A stretch of DNA of 64,000 nucleotides from Streptococcaceae bacterium (GTDB lineage Bacteria > Bacillota > Bacilli > Lactobacillales > Streptococcaceae): contig JAITVN010000013.1 in the NCBI GenBank assembly GCA_031285775.1, forward strand, positions 1 to 64,000. The letters are read 5' to 3'. Shown in pieces: positions 50,510-62,325 of this stretch. Position 1 is the stretch's first letter; each line of letters starts with the position of its first letter. The notes beneath the pieces are model-generated. The model worked only from the letters and a program-made list of their open reading frames with translations. It was not told the origin of the DNA and made no database searches. Both the position numbers and the translations under genes were made by a program.

Positions 50510-52525
50510 ATGAAAAAAGTCAAACTAATGGGAGTATCCGCTGCAGTGCTGTCAGCGGTTGCGCTTCTGACAGCCTGTAGTTCGTCAAATAAGGGCTCGG
50601 ATACCTCAACCAAAGCACCAACAAAATATGCATATGTGTATACCACTGAACCTTCAACATTTGATTACCTACAATCAAATCTATCGGCGGATTCTGACAT
50701 TTTCTGCAATTTTGTAGACGGGCTGATGGAGAACGATCCATCAGGCAACTACGTCGGCGCCCTAGCCAAATCCTGGTCGGTGAGCGATGACGGAAAAACT
50801 TATACCTATCATCTTCGCAAAAACATTAACTGGGCAAATGCCGATGGCTCTGTTTATGCGCCGATCAAGGCTTCAGACTTTGTAGCAGGCTTGCAGCATG
50901 CCGTAGAAGTCAAGTCAGAAATGCTCTATCTGGTTCAGCCTTTGATTTCTGGTCTTGATGATTATGTGACAGGTGCTTCGAAAGATTTTTCTAGTGTTGG
51001 TATCAAGGCAGATGATGAGGCAGGAACTGTTACCTACACTCTGAACAACCCAGCGCCCTATTGGAATTCATTAACAACTTATCCGATTCTGTTTCCAGTC
51101 AATTCTGATTTCTTAAAGAGTAAGGGAGAAGATTTTGGTAAAGTTTCATCACCAGACAATGTGCTCTATAGTGGTCCATTTGTTCTGTCGAATTTCACTT
51201 CAAAATCAGTTGTTGAGTTGAAGAGTAATCCTTCATACTGGGATAAAAAGAACGTTCATATCACAGATATTAAATGGAACTATTACGATGGTGCTCAGCC
51301 GGCATCGCTCTTTACGCAATATGACAAAGGCGTATACACTGTCGCGAGGGTTTATCCGAACGACCCGTCTTATAAGAATGTTGAAAAGAACTACAAGGAT
51401 AACATTAATTACAGTCTCACGACGCCAACAACTTATAATCTTACCTTCAACCTGAACCGTCAAGCCTATAAGCTGACAAAGAAAACCAGCTCAGAGGAAA
51501 AGACCTCGGCTGCTAAAGCTATTCTCAATCACGACTTCCGAGCGGCGATCAACTATTCGATCGATCGGATCAGCTACAATGCCCAAGCCAGCAATGAGCA
51601 GGGCGGAAAAAATCAAACGCGTAACTCGTTTACAATGCCGAATCTGGTCAGTGTTGACGGCAAACCTTATTCAGATGCCGTTAAGGCCGAGCTGGACAAG
51701 ATTGATTCCTCTCTCTGGAAAGACGTTGACATGAGCGATGGCAATAACTCGAAATTTAATGAATCGCTTGCCAAGTCTGAGTTTGCTAAAGCAAAAGAAA
51801 CGCTAGAAGCAGAGGGCGTCAAATTCCCGATTCATCTGGATTTGCCGCAGCAGCAAAGTTCTGTTGTGCTGGTCAATCAGGCAAAATCTTTGAAGCAGTC
51901 CATTGAATCAACCCTTGGTAAAGAAAATGTGGTGGTAGATCTCAACTTGACAAATGATGACGACTTCTATGCGGCGACCTATATGGCAACTTCCGGCGAG
52001 CAGTCAGACTTTGATATCTCAACAGCCTCAGGATGGGGACCAGATTACATTGATCCGGCAACCTTCCTGAACATCTACGATTCACGCCACGGCGACATGC
52101 TTCAAACGCTCGGTTTAATCGGAACGGATGATCAGGCATCATCACCTGAACAAGCTGCCGCCATTAAAGCAGTCGGTTTAGATGAATATGATCAGCTCTT
52201 GGACGCAGCGGCAAAAATCACCGATACTTCTAAGCTGAATGACCGCTACAAAGCCTATGCGAAAGCCGAAGCTTACCTAGACAATACCTTTATTCAGATT
52301 CCTCTGCAGACGGCAGGCGGCACGCCAAACCTGAGCAATGTGGTACCTTTCTCAAGTTCTTATGGACTCTGCGGTATCTCTAATGCGTTGACAACTACCA
52401 ACTCTCGTCTTAAATACACCAAACTTCAAGATAAGCCAGTCACTCAGGCACAATACGATAAAGCTAAAACAGCCTTTCTAAAAGCCAATGAAAAAGCAAA
52501 AGTACTGGACGAAGTTAAAGAATAA
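50510..52525 (+). CDS. oppA: Oligopeptide-binding lipoprotein, OppA/AmiA type
   Basis: Lipobox LLTAC, SBP family 5 features; SD TGGAGG before ATG 50510. Confidence 0.92.
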   Translation: MKKVKLMGVSAAVLSAVALLTACSSSNKGSDTSTKAPTKYAYVYTTEPSTFDYLQSNLSADSDIFCNFVDGLMENDPSGNYVGALAKSWSVSDDGKTYTYHLRKNINWANADGSVYAPIKASDFVAGLQHAVEVKSEMLYLVQPLISGLDDYVTGASKDFSSVGIKADDEAGTVTYTLNNPAPYWNSLTTYPILFPVNSDFLKSKGEDFGKVSSPDNVLYSGPFVLSNFTSKSVVELKSNPSYWDKKNVHITDIKWNYYDGAQPASLFTQYDKGVYTVARVYPNDPSYKNVEKNYKDNINYSLTTPTTYNLTFNLNRQAYKLTKKTSSEEKTSAAKAILNHDFRAAINYSIDRISYNAQASNEQGGKNQTRNSFTMPNLVSVDGKPYSDAVKAELDKIDSSLWKDVDMSDGNNSKFNESLAKSEFAKAKETLEAEGVKFPIHLDLPQQQSSVVLVNQAKSLKQSIESTLGKENVVVDLNLTNDDDFYAATYMATSGEQSDFDISTASGWGPDYIDPATFLNIYDSRHGDMLQTLGLIGTDDQASSPEQAAAIKAVGLDEYDQLLDAAAKITDTSKLNDRYKAYAKAEAYLDNTFIQIPLQTAGGTPNLSNVVPFSSSYGLCGISNALTTTNSRLKYTKLQDKPVTQAQYDKAKTAFLKANEKAKVLDEVKE

Positions 52526-52562
52526 GCTTATTCTGGAAACTGTTTTTTAAAAATGTTTTACT

Positions 52563-52600
52563 CAAATGCCTCTTTTTCCAGTTTAGAGGCATTTGATTAT
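52563..52600 (+). terminator. Intercistronic hairpin (partial terminator) between oppA and oppB
   Basis: Perfect 11-bp repeat CAAATGCCTCT/AGAGGCATTTG. Confidence 0.65.
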
Positions 52601-52637
52601 TTTCAAACAGAACAAACCTAAATGAAAAGGAAAGCTT

Positions 52638-54131
52638 ATGGTTAAATATATATTTGGAAGATTGCTTCGTGGTATTATTTCGATTTTTTTAGTCACGACG
52701 TTTACCTATGCCTTAGTCTATAGTTTGATTCCGCGCCACACAGTATTTACTCATGATCTCAACTACAATAAAATTGCTTCCGTTCCGGACAAACGAACAG
52801 ATTATGAGAATACCGTTTTTGATGAAATAGGCTACATTGAGTATTTAAACTCACGTGATTTGCTCCTGAAAGCTGAAAAAACAGACGCGAGCGTGACAAC
52901 GAAACACACTCAAAAAAATGAGAAGATCTTCAAAGCTTGGGCAAAAAAAGCCGGCTCCGGCTGGAAGATTCATCAAATGCCGCAAAGCAAAAACTTTTAT
53001 GCTGTTCGAGAGATTCCGCTTTATGAACGCGTCGGACGTTTTTATAGTCAACTGATTCAGATTGATCATATTTGGCATGTGCAGGATAAGACAAATCCGA
53101 ATCTCAAACGCGGCTACTCTGTAAGCACCAAAGGCGGTCTGGCACTGATAGGCAGCGGGACAAAGTACAAGTATCAGCTCTATGTCGATGGAAAATTTCC
53201 ATTTATTCATCAAAATATTGTGCATCTCTATTTAGGGCAGTCTTATCCGACTTACTCTGGTCAGGGCGTTCTGCAAGTCATTGAACAAAGTCAAGGTCAA
53301 GCGAAGCTGGCAATGACACAGTTCCCGACAGGTAAAATGCTCTCAGCGGCCAATCTGCATTCGGCACAATATCAAAGCCCAAGTAAAACGGACGCGCCCA
53401 CCAAGGCAAAATTCAGCAAAGATCCATACACTCTCACGCAAAACAACAACAGAGATTTTTCAATGATTGCGACTTCGTTTCTGAATGGCTTCATTGCGCT
53501 TGTCATTGTTTATGCGCTTGGAGTGCCATTGTCAATGCTCTTCGCGCGTAAAAAGGGCACTTGGATCGACGGCATCGGCAATACGATTGTTATTCTGTCA
53601 ATTGCTTTGCCCAGTCTGGCTTTCGTTTACTTTCTGCAGTTCATCGGCGGAAAAATCGGCTTACCAACACTCTTTCCAGACTTAGGGGCGCATAATGTTC
53701 TGTCTTATGTGCTGCCCGTATTCATTTTAGCCGCCTTATCGCTTGGCGGCACGATTCAATGGGTTCGACGTTTCATGATTGATCAGTCCTTGAGTGATTA
53801 TGTCCGCTTTGCGCGCTCAAAAGGCTTGTCAGAAAAAGAGATTTCCAGTCGCCACATCATGAAAAATGCCTTGATTCCGATTGTTCAAGGAATTCCAGGT
53901 TCAATCATCGCTACAATCGGGGGTGCCACCATTACAGAAACGATTTTCAATGTGCCGGGAATGGGTAAAATGCTGCCGGCGGCAATTTTGTCACACAACA
54001 ATGCCATGGTTGTCGGTCTGACCTTTATATTTACTGTAACTGCTGTGATCTCACTGATCTTGGGCGACTTTGTCATGACGCTGGTTGATCCTCGCATCAA
54101 TCTTTCTGTAAAACGAGGAGGTGAAAAATGA
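52638..54131 (+). CDS. oppB: Oligopeptide ABC permease, OppB/AmiC type with large extracytoplasmic insert
   Basis: N-terminal TM, ~240-aa insert, then BPD transport domain; AmiC-like size. Confidence 0.9.
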   Translation: MVKYIFGRLLRGIISIFLVTTFTYALVYSLIPRHTVFTHDLNYNKIASVPDKRTDYENTVFDEIGYIEYLNSRDLLLKAEKTDASVTTKHTQKNEKIFKAWAKKAGSGWKIHQMPQSKNFYAVREIPLYERVGRFYSQLIQIDHIWHVQDKTNPNLKRGYSVSTKGGLALIGSGTKYKYQLYVDGKFPFIHQNIVHLYLGQSYPTYSGQGVLQVIEQSQGQAKLAMTQFPTGKMLSAANLHSAQYQSPSKTDAPTKAKFSKDPYTLTQNNNRDFSMIATSFLNGFIALVIVYALGVPLSMLFARKKGTWIDGIGNTIVILSIALPSLAFVYFLQFIGGKIGLPTLFPDLGAHNVLSYVLPVFILAALSLGGTIQWVRRFMIDQSLSDYVRFARSKGLSEKEISSRHIMKNALIPIVQGIPGSIIATIGGATITETIFNVPGMGKMLPAAILSHNNAMVVGLTFIFTVTAVISLILGDFVMTLVDPRINLSVKRGGEK

Positions 54132-55069
54132 CAAATAAAAAAATTGAAAATTTGACAGCGGATCTTTTCGAATTTGCAAAAGTTGATGAATTGGACTCTG
54201 AAAGAATTGATGCCCCGATTTATTCCTATTGGCGCTCAGTTTTCAGGAAATTCTTCAGCTCGAAGTTTACAATTCTCATGCTTGTCATCATGCTTGTCAT
54301 CATCATATTAAGTTTCATCCAGCCTCTTTTTTCAGGCTACAGTTTCATGAATACAGGCAACATCAATGACTTTGCTTCACGATATAATCCGCCCAGTCTG
54401 CAATACTGGTTTGGTACAGATTCAAATGGACAGAGCCTCTTTGATGCGGTTTGGGCAGGCGCAAGAACCTCAATTTCCATCGGATTTCTGGCCACTTTGA
54501 TTACGACTGTGATTGGTGTGGTTGTCGGCGCGATTTGGGGAAATTCACCGCATATTGATCGCTTTATGCTTGAAATTTATAATGTGGTCAGCAATGTGCC
54601 GCTGCTCCTAATCATCATGGTTCTCTCCTTCTCATTCGGCAACGGCTTCTGGAATCTGCTCTTTGCCATGTCGGTGACTTCCTGGCTGGGAACGGCTTAC
54701 TTTATCCGTGTTCAGGTCATGATCATCCGTGATCGGGAGTACAATTTGGCTTCAAGGACATTGGGGACGAGGACTTGGCATATCGTGACCAAAAATACGC
54801 TGCCTTTCATGGTTTCCGTCATTATGACAATGGTTTCCACGTCCTTGCCGAGTTTCATAAGCTATGAAGTATTTCTCAGCTTTCTAGGCATCGGATTGTC
54901 GGCAGATACCCCATCGCTCGGGCGTATGATTTCACAGTATTCAAATAATGTGACAGATGAAGCCTATTTGTTTTGGATTCCTGTCATTGTACTTGCTTTG
55001 ATCACAATGTCGCTTTACTTGGTCGGACAGGCTTTAGCAGATGCGTCAGATCCAAAGACACACTTGTAG
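54128..55069 (+). CDS. oppC: Oligopeptide ABC permease, OppC/AmiD type
   Basis: [30 protein letters not shown] domain. Confidence 0.93.
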   Translation: MTNKKIENLTADLFEFAKVDELDSERIDAPIYSYWRSVFRKFFSSKFTILMLVIMLVIIILSFIQPLFSGYSFMNTGNINDFASRYNPPSLQYWFGTDSNGQSLFDAVWAGARTSISIGFLATLITTVIGVVVGAIWGNSPHIDRFMLEIYNVVSNVPLLLIIMVLSFSFGNGFWNLLFAMSVTSWLGTAYFIRVQVMIIRDREYNLASRTLGTRTWHIVTKNTLPFMVSVIMTMVSTSLPSFISYEVFLSFLGIGLSADTPSLGRMISQYSNNVTDEAYLFWIPVIVLALITMSLYLVGQALADASDPKTHL

Positions 55070-55078
55070 GAGGAAAAA

Positions 55079-56206
55079 ATGACAGATAAAAATAAAATTA
55101 TTGAAGTCAAAGATGTTTCCGTTCAATTTCAAGTGCGCAAGCGTGTTTTGACGGCTATTCGCGACATTTCCATTGATTTGTACGAAGGTGAAGTTTTAGC
55201 AATCGTTGGCGAATCAGGCTCAGGAAAATCCGTTTTCACTAAAACATTCACAGGAATGCTGGAGGAAAATGGAAAGATCTCTGCGGGTTCAATCATGTAC
55301 CATGGGCAGGACTTGACGCAGATTCATTCCAACAAAGAGTGGAGCAAAATCCGCGGCGGAAAAATTGCCACTATTTTCCAGGATCCTATGACTTCGTTGA
55401 ATCCTGTTGTCACGATCGGCAAGCAGATTGTTGAGGTAATTGAGAAGCACCAGAAGATCAAAGGTGCCAAAGCCAAGGAAATTGCCATTGATCTGATGAA
55501 TAAAGTTGGCATTCCAGATGCGGAAAAAAGATTTAATGATTATCCCTTTGAATATTCAGGCGGAATGCGGCAGCGTATCGTCATTGCGATTGCCTTGGCC
55601 TGCAAACCAGAAATTCTGATTTGTGACGAGCCGACGACCGCATTAGATGTGACCATACAGGCACAAATTTTAAGCTTAATTCGCAGTCTCCAGAAAGAAT
55701 ATGAATTTACCACGATTTTCATCACGCATGACTTAGGTGTCGTCGCAAATATCGCAGATAAAGTGGCCGTCATGTATGCGGGAGAAGTAGTCGAATACGG
55801 GACAGTGGATGACATCTTCTTCGACCCTAAGCATCCCTACACATGGAGCCTGCTTTCTTCACTTCCGCAGCTGGGTCAAAGAGGCGCAGAATTATTTTCA
55901 ATCTCAGGGACACCGCCCTCACTTTTCAAAGAAATTGAAGGCGATGCGTTTGCCCCTCGTAATCCCTATTCGCTCAAAATTGATTTTGTGAAGGCGCCGC
56001 CAAAAGTACAAGTCAACGAGGTACACTGGGCAAAAACATGGCTTTTAGACGAAAGAGCACCGAAAATTGAAAAGCCTGCGATCATCCAAAATTTGCATGA
56101 AAAAATGGAGCTTATGATAAGAAGTCATGCGCATGAGTTTGTAGAAGCGCCGCAGATTGTAGAGGGAAATGGTGCTTCAAGTAAAAGCAGGGAGGTAAGC
56201 AGATGA
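55079..56206 (+). CDS. oppD: Oligopeptide ABC ATPase, OppD/AmiE type
   Basis: [26 protein letters not shown]. Confidence 0.95.
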   Translation: MTDKNKIIEVKDVSVQFQVRKRVLTAIRDISIDLYEGEVLAIVGESGSGKSVFTKTFTGMLEENGKISAGSIMYHGQDLTQIHSNKEWSKIRGGKIATIFQDPMTSLNPVVTIGKQIVEVIEKHQKIKGAKAKEIAIDLMNKVGIPDAEKRFNDYPFEYSGGMRQRIVIAIALACKPEILICDEPTTALDVTIQAQILSLIRSLQKEYEFTTIFITHDLGVVANIADKVAVMYAGEVVEYGTVDDIFFDPKHPYTWSLLSSLPQLGQRGAELFSISGTPPSLFKEIEGDAFAPRNPYSLKIDFVKAPPKVQVNEVHWAKTWLLDERAPKIEKPAIIQNLHEKMELMIRSHAHEFVEAPQIVEGNGASSKSREVSR

Positions 56207-57144
56207 GCAAAGAAGTACTCTTGAGCGTCAAGGATCTGGAAATTACCTTTGGCAGCGGCAAAAAGAAGTTCACAGCTGTAAAGGACGCCAGTTTTGATAT
56301 CTATAAAGGCGAAACTTTTTCACTGGTAGGCGAATCTGGTTCTGGAAAGACCACCATCGGACGGGCTGTTATCGGAATTAATCCTGTCAGTGCAGGTGAA
56401 ATCATCTTTGAAGGAGAGAAGATTTCAGGCAAAAGAAATCAAAAACTGCGCGAGAAAGTAACGCGTGAAATCCAGATGGTTTTCCAGGATCCAGCAGCTT
56501 CACTGAACGATCGAGCAACCATTGATTACATTATCTCCGAAGGATTATACAACTTTAAACTTTTCAAAGACGAAAAGGATAGAAAAGAAAAAGTGGAAGC
56601 CATGATTCAAGAGGTTGGCCTGCTGCCTGAGCACTTATCTCGTTACCCGCATGAATTCTCTGGCGGGCAGCGTCAACGCATCGGCATTGCGCGCGCGCTG
56701 ATCATGGATCCGCATCTGGTTATCGCCGATGAACCCATTTCTGCACTTGATGTCTCCATTCGGGCGCAAGTACTGAATCTGCTGAAGAAATTCCAGCGAG
56801 AGAAAAATGTGACCTATTTGTTTGTGGCACATGACTTGTCTGTGGTACGTTATATTTCTGACCGCATCGCTGTCATTTATAAAGGACAGATTGTCGAAAT
56901 GGCCGAGACTGAGGAATTGTTTGAGCATCCGATCCATCCTTACACGAAGTCTTTACTCTCAGCAGTGCCTATTCCTGACCCGAAGCTGGAAAAAGAAAAG
57001 AAGCTGATTGTCTATCACCCAGTGAAATACGACAATTCATCAGATTTGCCCAGTTTCGTAGAAATACTACCAGGACACTTTGTCTGGGCAAATCAGGCAG
57101 AACTGTCAACTTACCGAGAAAATCTGGAAACAATAAAAAAGTAA
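56203..57144 (+). CDS. oppF: Oligopeptide ABC ATPase, OppF/AmiF type
   Basis: [33 protein letters not shown]. Confidence 0.95.
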   Translation: MSKEVLLSVKDLEITFGSGKKKFTAVKDASFDIYKGETFSLVGESGSGKTTIGRAVIGINPVSAGEIIFEGEKISGKRNQKLREKVTREIQMVFQDPAASLNDRATIDYIISEGLYNFKLFKDEKDRKEKVEAMIQEVGLLPEHLSRYPHEFSGGQRQRIGIARALIMDPHLVIADEPISALDVSIRAQVLNLLKKFQREKNVTYLFVAHDLSVVRYISDRIAVIYKGQIVEMAETEELFEHPIHPYTKSLLSAVPIPDPKLEKEKKLIVYHPVKYDNSSDLPSFVEILPGHFVWANQAELSTYRENLETIKK

Positions 57145-57366
57145 TTTTAGCTAATTCTAAGGAAATTATGTATAATAGTGTAAAATGTTTATCAGGGATG
57201 AAGCCAGCTTTCAAAAGTGTCTCTTAACTGGCGTCAACTGTGACATAAAACTTTTTTGCTTGCAAATTTAAAATGAATTTGATAAACTAAATAGTACGGC
57301 TTTAAGCCTTCAACAACTTTGGTTCGGCAGATTTGCTAAAAATAAGAGCCAAGGCGAAAGGAATGT

Positions 57367-57612
57367 ATGAAAAAAGATATTCATCCAAAATATGGACCCG
57401 TTGTGTTTAAAGATACCTCAACAGGTTACCAGTTTTTGAGCGGTTCGACTAAAACGTCAAAAGAGACCATCAAATGGGAAGATGGCAATGAGTACCCTCT
57501 GATTCGAGTGGAAATTTCATCCGATAGTCATCCCTTCTATACTGGACGTCAGAAGTTTACGCAAGCAGACGGACGAGTAGATCGTTTCAACAAGAAATAC
57601 GGTCTCAAATAA
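57367..57612 (+). CDS. rpmE2: 50S ribosomal protein L31, type B
   Basis: [28 protein letters not shown]...[25 protein letters not shown]. Confidence 0.95.
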   Translation: MKKDIHPKYGPVVFKDTSTGYQFLSGSTKTSKETIKWEDGNEYPLIRVEISSDSHPFYTGRQKFTQADGRVDRFNKKYGLK

Positions 57613-57705
57613 GTTTTTTTCTGAGATTGCAAGCAATGAAGAATAAACGCAGAAAACACTTGTAGAATAGCAATTGAGCAGGTTTTGCAGTTTAGCAAAA
57701 ACTTT

Positions 57706-57736
57706 AGATTCTATCAAGGCTTGATAGAATCTTTTA
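57706..57736. terminator. Terminator downstream of rpmE2
   Basis: AGATTCTATCAAG-GC-TTGATAGAATCT then TTTT. Confidence 0.75.
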
Positions 57737-57972
57737 ATAGATGAAAGAGTCAGAATATTTTGTCCCCTTTAAATAAGACAGTGTTTTTTAAGAGAAATCC
57801 TATTCATCCGCTGGATTTGATTTACCAAGAGAGAAATAAGAATATTAAGACCTACTACCTTGAAATAAGAGACAAATAGAATTTCATGCCAAAATTATAA
57901 AAATTGCAAAAAACTTCTAGATTTTCAAGTATATCTTATGAGGGTTTTGTAAAAAAATGTTACAATTACATT

Positions 57973-58500
57973 ATGAAGTGGCAAATTAGTGAAATACAGA
58001 AACAGAAATCAATTCGTTTTGATGAAATACTTGATCTTAAAAGTGAACTGATGGCACGCAATCCTGAAATTCTAGATTTGACGGACGTGAGTGTTAAGGG
58101 CTCAGTAGACTATGAAAATGGATTATATGATTTGCTGGCCGATGTCAGCTGTGTCATATCTTTGCCGTCAACACGGAGTCTGAAAGTGGTTGAGCTGCCA
58201 TTGGATTTTGAGATCAGCGAAACTTACGCTCTCCCTGAAAATACTGAAGAAGTTAATGAGCCCATGATTCTATCGTTAGCGTCGAATGAAATTTCACTTG
58301 ACGAGGTCATAGCGGACAATATTCTATTGGAAATTCCTCTTCAGGTCTTGACGGATGAGGAAAAAGAAAGTGGTGTGATGCCACACGGAAAAAACTGGAC
58401 AGTCTTATCAGAGGACGATTATGAAAAGATAAAGGCAGAAACGAAAAAGTCGAATTCTCCCTTTGCATCTCTGAACAATCTCTCTCATGAGGCTGAATAA
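57973..58500 (+). CDS. YceD family (DUF177) protein
   Basis: MKWQISEIQ..., DVSVKGSVDYENGLYDLLADVSCVISLPSTRSL; start at 57973, not 57904. Confidence 0.82.
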   Translation: MKWQISEIQKQKSIRFDEILDLKSELMARNPEILDLTDVSVKGSVDYENGLYDLLADVSCVISLPSTRSLKVVELPLDFEISETYALPENTEEVNEPMILSLASNEISLDEVIADNILLEIPLQVLTDEEKESGVMPHGKNWTVLSEDDYEKIKAETKKSNSPFASLNNLSHEAE

Positions 58501-58546
58501 GTTTATCTTAAGTCTATTTGTTAAAAATTTTTAAAGGAAAATAAAA

Positions 58547-59254
58547 ATGGTTGGAACTAAAAAAATACTAATTATTGAAGACGAGAAGAATCTAAGCAGA
58601 TTTGTGTCATTAGAGCTTGAACACGAAGGTTATCAGACCACAGTTGTGGCAGATGGACGAAAAGGCTTGGAAGAATCTTTGACTGGGAAGTATGATTTGA
58701 TTCTGCTGGACTTGATGCTCCCTGAGCTGGATGGCTTTGAGGTAGCCCGTCGCGTCCGTAAAGATGGCGTCAATACTCCGATTATCATCATGACTGCACG
58801 TGATTCTACGATGGACCGTGTAGCTGGTTTAGATATCGGGGCAGACGATTATATCGTTAAGCCTTTTGCCATCGAAGAATTGTTAGCGCGCGTTCGTGCC
58901 TTTTTCCGTCGTGAAGACCAAGTTAAGAAGCTTAATGGTTTCTCGGATGACAACAGTCAGTTCCGCGATTTAAAGATTGATCGCACGAACCGGACAGTTC
59001 AGCGCGGCAATCGAATCATTGATTTGACAAAACGTGAGTATGAGCTCTTATTGACGCTGATGCAGCATCGCGGAAATGTCGTGACGCGTGAGCATTTGGT
59101 CTCTGAAGTTTGGGGATTCCCAAATACTGAAACCAATGTAGTGGATGTTTATGTCAGATATCTGCGAAATAAGCTTGACGAGCCTGGAAAAGAATCCTAT
59201 ATTCAGACCGTTCGCGGCTTAGGCTATGTGATGCGTGATAATACTGTGAATTAG
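58547..59254 (+). CDS. covR: OmpR-family response regulator, CovR/CsrR-like
   Basis: ILIIEDEKNLSRFVSLELEHEGY, KPFAIEELLARVRAFFRR, SYIQTVRGLGYVMR. Confidence 0.85.
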   Translation: MVGTKKILIIEDEKNLSRFVSLELEHEGYQTTVVADGRKGLEESLTGKYDLILLDLMLPELDGFEVARRVRKDGVNTPIIIMTARDSTMDRVAGLDIGADDYIVKPFAIEELLARVRAFFRREDQVKKLNGFSDDNSQFRDLKIDRTNRTVQRGNRIIDLTKREYELLLTLMQHRGNVVTREHLVSEVWGFPNTETNVVDVYVRYLRNKLDEPGKESYIQTVRGLGYVMRDNTVN

Positions 59255-59256
59255 TA

Positions 59257-60774
59257 ATGTCAAAAGTCGAGAAAATCAAGAAATTTTTCAAGGGTAATTT
59301 TAAGTTTGCCTTTAAAAAGAATTCCATATTATGGCGCTGGTCTGCAGCTAACGCCATTTTTTTCTTTATCGCCATTACGCTTGTGGCACTTGTGAGCTAC
59401 CTGGTGATGATGTTTTCTGTTATTGGCTCTAACAATGCCAGTATGAAGGGGACGCTCGACAGCATCAGTGTACGCTTATCAAAATCAGATCGTCCGTTGA
59501 CAAAACAAAACTTAAATGATTTTCTAAACAATTTTAACATTCCGACAGGATCTTGGGAGGGCGGAGAACTACTACAAAGTTCGGATATTCTCAGTCAGAT
59601 GATTTCCTCCAGGAATATGAATTTTTATTTTTATAACGTTGATCATCACATGTTTTATAGGACTAACAGTGATCGGCTGCCCTTTCAGAGTTCAGGAAGC
59701 AAAAAAATCACTTCCTACAAGTTTGACGGGAATACAGGTTATCTAGGTTGGAGAGAGATCAGATCGGAAAAAACTGGCGAGGTAATCGGCTACATTGCTG
59801 CCTTTTATGATTTATCGAATTTCTATTCCCTGAGTCAAAAAATGCTTATCGCATTCATTGTGATTACCTTTATTTCATTGATTGTGTCTGTTTTCTTCGG
59901 CTATCAACTCACTAAGCACTTCATTAAGCCTTTGCGTCGAATCGGCGAGTCCATGGAAAAAGTGGCTGCTCACCCGGAAGAGGCCTTTGTTCCAGTCAGA
60001 TTTGAAAAAGACAAGATCGATGAAATCACACAAATCGCTGATTTTTATAATCAGATGATGGGCCACGTGAATTATTACATTGAACAGCAGCGCGGTTTCG
60101 TGTCGGATGCCTCTCATGAGCTGCGGACGCCTCTGGCTGTGATTGATGGCCATCTGCACCTCTTGGAGCGCTGGGGCAAAGATGATCCGAAAGTGATGGA
60201 AGAATCACATCGCGTGATCATTGAGGAAGTTTCCAACATGAAACGAATGCTTGAAGGAATGCTGGCCCTGTCAAGGCTAGAGCAAAAGAAGCTGCCGTCT
60301 GAGTATCGGACGAAGGTGATTAATCCTGTCACACAAGTTGAAATCGTATTGGGCAATTTTTCAATGATGCATCCTGAATTTTCGGCTCATTTTATTAACA
60401 AGCTTTCGGAAGATTGCCGAATGCTCATGGATGAAGGACATTATGTCCAGGCGCTGATGATTTTACTCAATAATGCTGCCAAATATTCACCTGACTCACA
60501 CAAATCTATTACCATTGAGCTGAATGAAACAGAAGATTTTGTTGTGACGAGTGTGGCAGACAAAGGCATGGGAATGTCTAAAGAAGATGCCAATCTGATT
60601 TTTGAGCGCTTTTTCAGAGCAGATAAGGCACGCAATCGTGAAATCGGGGGAACTGGCCTAGGACTGCCGATTCTTGCCAACATCGTCAAACAATACGGCG
60701 GCGGTATAGTCGAAGTAGAAACAGAGCTGAACAAAGGCTCAAAATTCACATTTAAGATTCCTAAAGTGAAATAG
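59257..60774 (+). CDS. covS: Sensor histidine kinase, CovS-like
   Basis: Two TMs, HAMP, SHELRTPLAVIDGHLHLL, GGTGLGLPI. Confidence 0.85.
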   Translation: MSKVEKIKKFFKGNFKFAFKKNSILWRWSAANAIFFFIAITLVALVSYLVMMFSVIGSNNASMKGTLDSISVRLSKSDRPLTKQNLNDFLNNFNIPTGSWEGGELLQSSDILSQMISSRNMNFYFYNVDHHMFYRTNSDRLPFQSSGSKKITSYKFDGNTGYLGWREIRSEKTGEVIGYIAAFYDLSNFYSLSQKMLIAFIVITFISLIVSVFFGYQLTKHFIKPLRRIGESMEKVAAHPEEAFVPVRFEKDKIDEITQIADFYNQMMGHVNYYIEQQRGFVSDASHELRTPLAVIDGHLHLLERWGKDDPKVMEESHRVIIEEVSNMKRMLEGMLALSRLEQKKLPSEYRTKVINPVTQVEIVLGNFSMMHPEFSAHFINKLSEDCRMLMDEGHYVQALMILLNNAAKYSPDSHKSITIELNETEDFVVTSVADKGMGMSKEDANLIFERFFRADKARNREIGGTGLGLPILANIVKQYGGGIVEVETELNKGSKFTFKIPKVK

Positions 60775-60948
60775 AGCTGTAAAAAAAATATGGAAGGCGT
60801 TTTCTCGTTTGAAGCGCTTTTTTTTGAGTAAATAGTGAAAATGAAAATGAAAAATCAAGAAAAATTATTGACGCGAATTCCTGCCCTATCTACTTTTTCA
60901 GCATCAATTACATTCTGTGTTTTGACAATTTTGTGATAAAATAAGGAG

Positions 60949-62325
60949 ATGAAAAATTCTCGAGAATATTTAGGCAAACGTGTTCTGGTACTTGGGCTTG
61001 GTCGCTCGGGCACGGCTGCTGCAAAGTTGCTTCATGATTTAGAAGCTGAGGTTGTGGTTAACGACAGTGAAGCGCAGGCTGCACCAGAACTTGAGCAACT
61101 TGGTATTAATGTGGTTACAGGATCACATCCGCTGGGACTTTTAGATGGCATTGATCTGATGGTAAAAAATCCCGGCATTCGTTACGATAATATTTTAGTG
61201 GCTGAAGCTGAGAAACGCAGAATTCCCATCGTGACAGACATTGATTTGGCTGGTGAGATTTCAGACGCGGATATTGTGGCAATTACAGGGACGAACGGCA
61301 AGACCACAACGACGACATTGATCGGGCGCATTCTTAAAGAATCAGGATTTCATGTGAAAGTGGGCGGAAATATCGGCATCCCCGCGTCAGAAGTAGCCCA
61401 AGCGACGAGAAAATCCGACAAGCTAGTGATGGAAACCTCAAGTTTTCAACTTCAGGGAACGTTGAAGTTTCATCCTCATATTGCAGTTATTACAAATATC
61501 TACTCTACGCATTTAGATTACCATGGTTCTCAGGAAAACTATGAGGCAGCCAAGTGGAAGATTCAGCAGAACATGACAGCTGACGATTTTCTGATTTTGA
61601 ATTTCAACCAGGCGAAGCTGCGCCAAATGGCAAATAAAACTCAAGCGACGCTTGTGCCTTTTTCCACTCAGAAGGTGCTTCCAGAAGGCGCTTACGCTTT
61701 CGAGGGCAAGCTTTATTTCAGAGATGAGTACTTGATGGACGCGGCAGAGTTAAGCCTTCCGGGTGAGCATAATGTTGAGAATGCTCTGGCCGCAATCGCT
61801 GCAGTGAAGCTGTCTGGCGCAAGTAATGCGGCGATTGTAAAGGTGCTGACAAGTTTTGAAGGCGTGCGTCACCGTTTGCAATTTTTAGGGACAGCTCAGG
61901 GCCGTCGTGCCTATAATGACACTGAGGCAACCAATATTCTGGCGACAAAAAAAGCCTTGACCGGCTTTGATCACAGCAAATTATGGCTTTTTGTCGGTGG
62001 ACTTGATCGCGGGAATAATTTTGACGAATTAGAAGACTCGCTCGTAGGCCTGAAAGGTTTGATTATCAGCGGGGAAACAACCCCTAAATTTGTGGCTTTG
62101 GCTGAAAAACTGGGAATCCCCTATCACACGACTGAAAATGTCGTCACTGGTTTAAACGAGATTTTCCCCTGCACTGAAGCTGGTGATACCTTACTTTTAA
62201 GCCCGGCTTGTGCAAGTTGGGATCAGTATAAGAATGCAGAGCAGCGCGGAGATATGTTCATCGAAGCCTTTGAAGCGCTGAAGGAAAAAGTAGCAGAGCC
62301 AGACGTTAAAAAGGAGCTGAAATGA
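60949..62325 (+). CDS. murD: UDP-N-acetylmuramoylalanine--D-glutamate ligase
   Basis: VLVLGLGRSGTAAAKLL, ITGTNGKTTTTTLIG, SPACASWDQYKNAEQRG. Confidence 0.97.
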   Translation: MKNSREYLGKRVLVLGLGRSGTAAAKLLHDLEAEVVVNDSEAQAAPELEQLGINVVTGSHPLGLLDGIDLMVKNPGIRYDNILVAEAEKRRIPIVTDIDLAGEISDADIVAITGTNGKTTTTTLIGRILKESGFHVKVGGNIGIPASEVAQATRKSDKLVMETSSFQLQGTLKFHPHIAVITNIYSTHLDYHGSQENYEAAKWKIQQNMTADDFLILNFNQAKLRQMANKTQATLVPFSTQKVLPEGAYAFEGKLYFRDEYLMDAAELSLPGEHNVENALAAIAAVKLSGASNAAIVKVLTSFEGVRHRLQFLGTAQGRRAYNDTEATNILATKKALTGFDHSKLWLFVGGLDRGNNFDELEDSLVGLKGLIISGETTPKFVALAEKLGIPYHTTENVVTGLNEIFPCTEAGDTLLLSPACASWDQYKNAEQRGDMFIEAFEALKEKVAEPDVKKELK

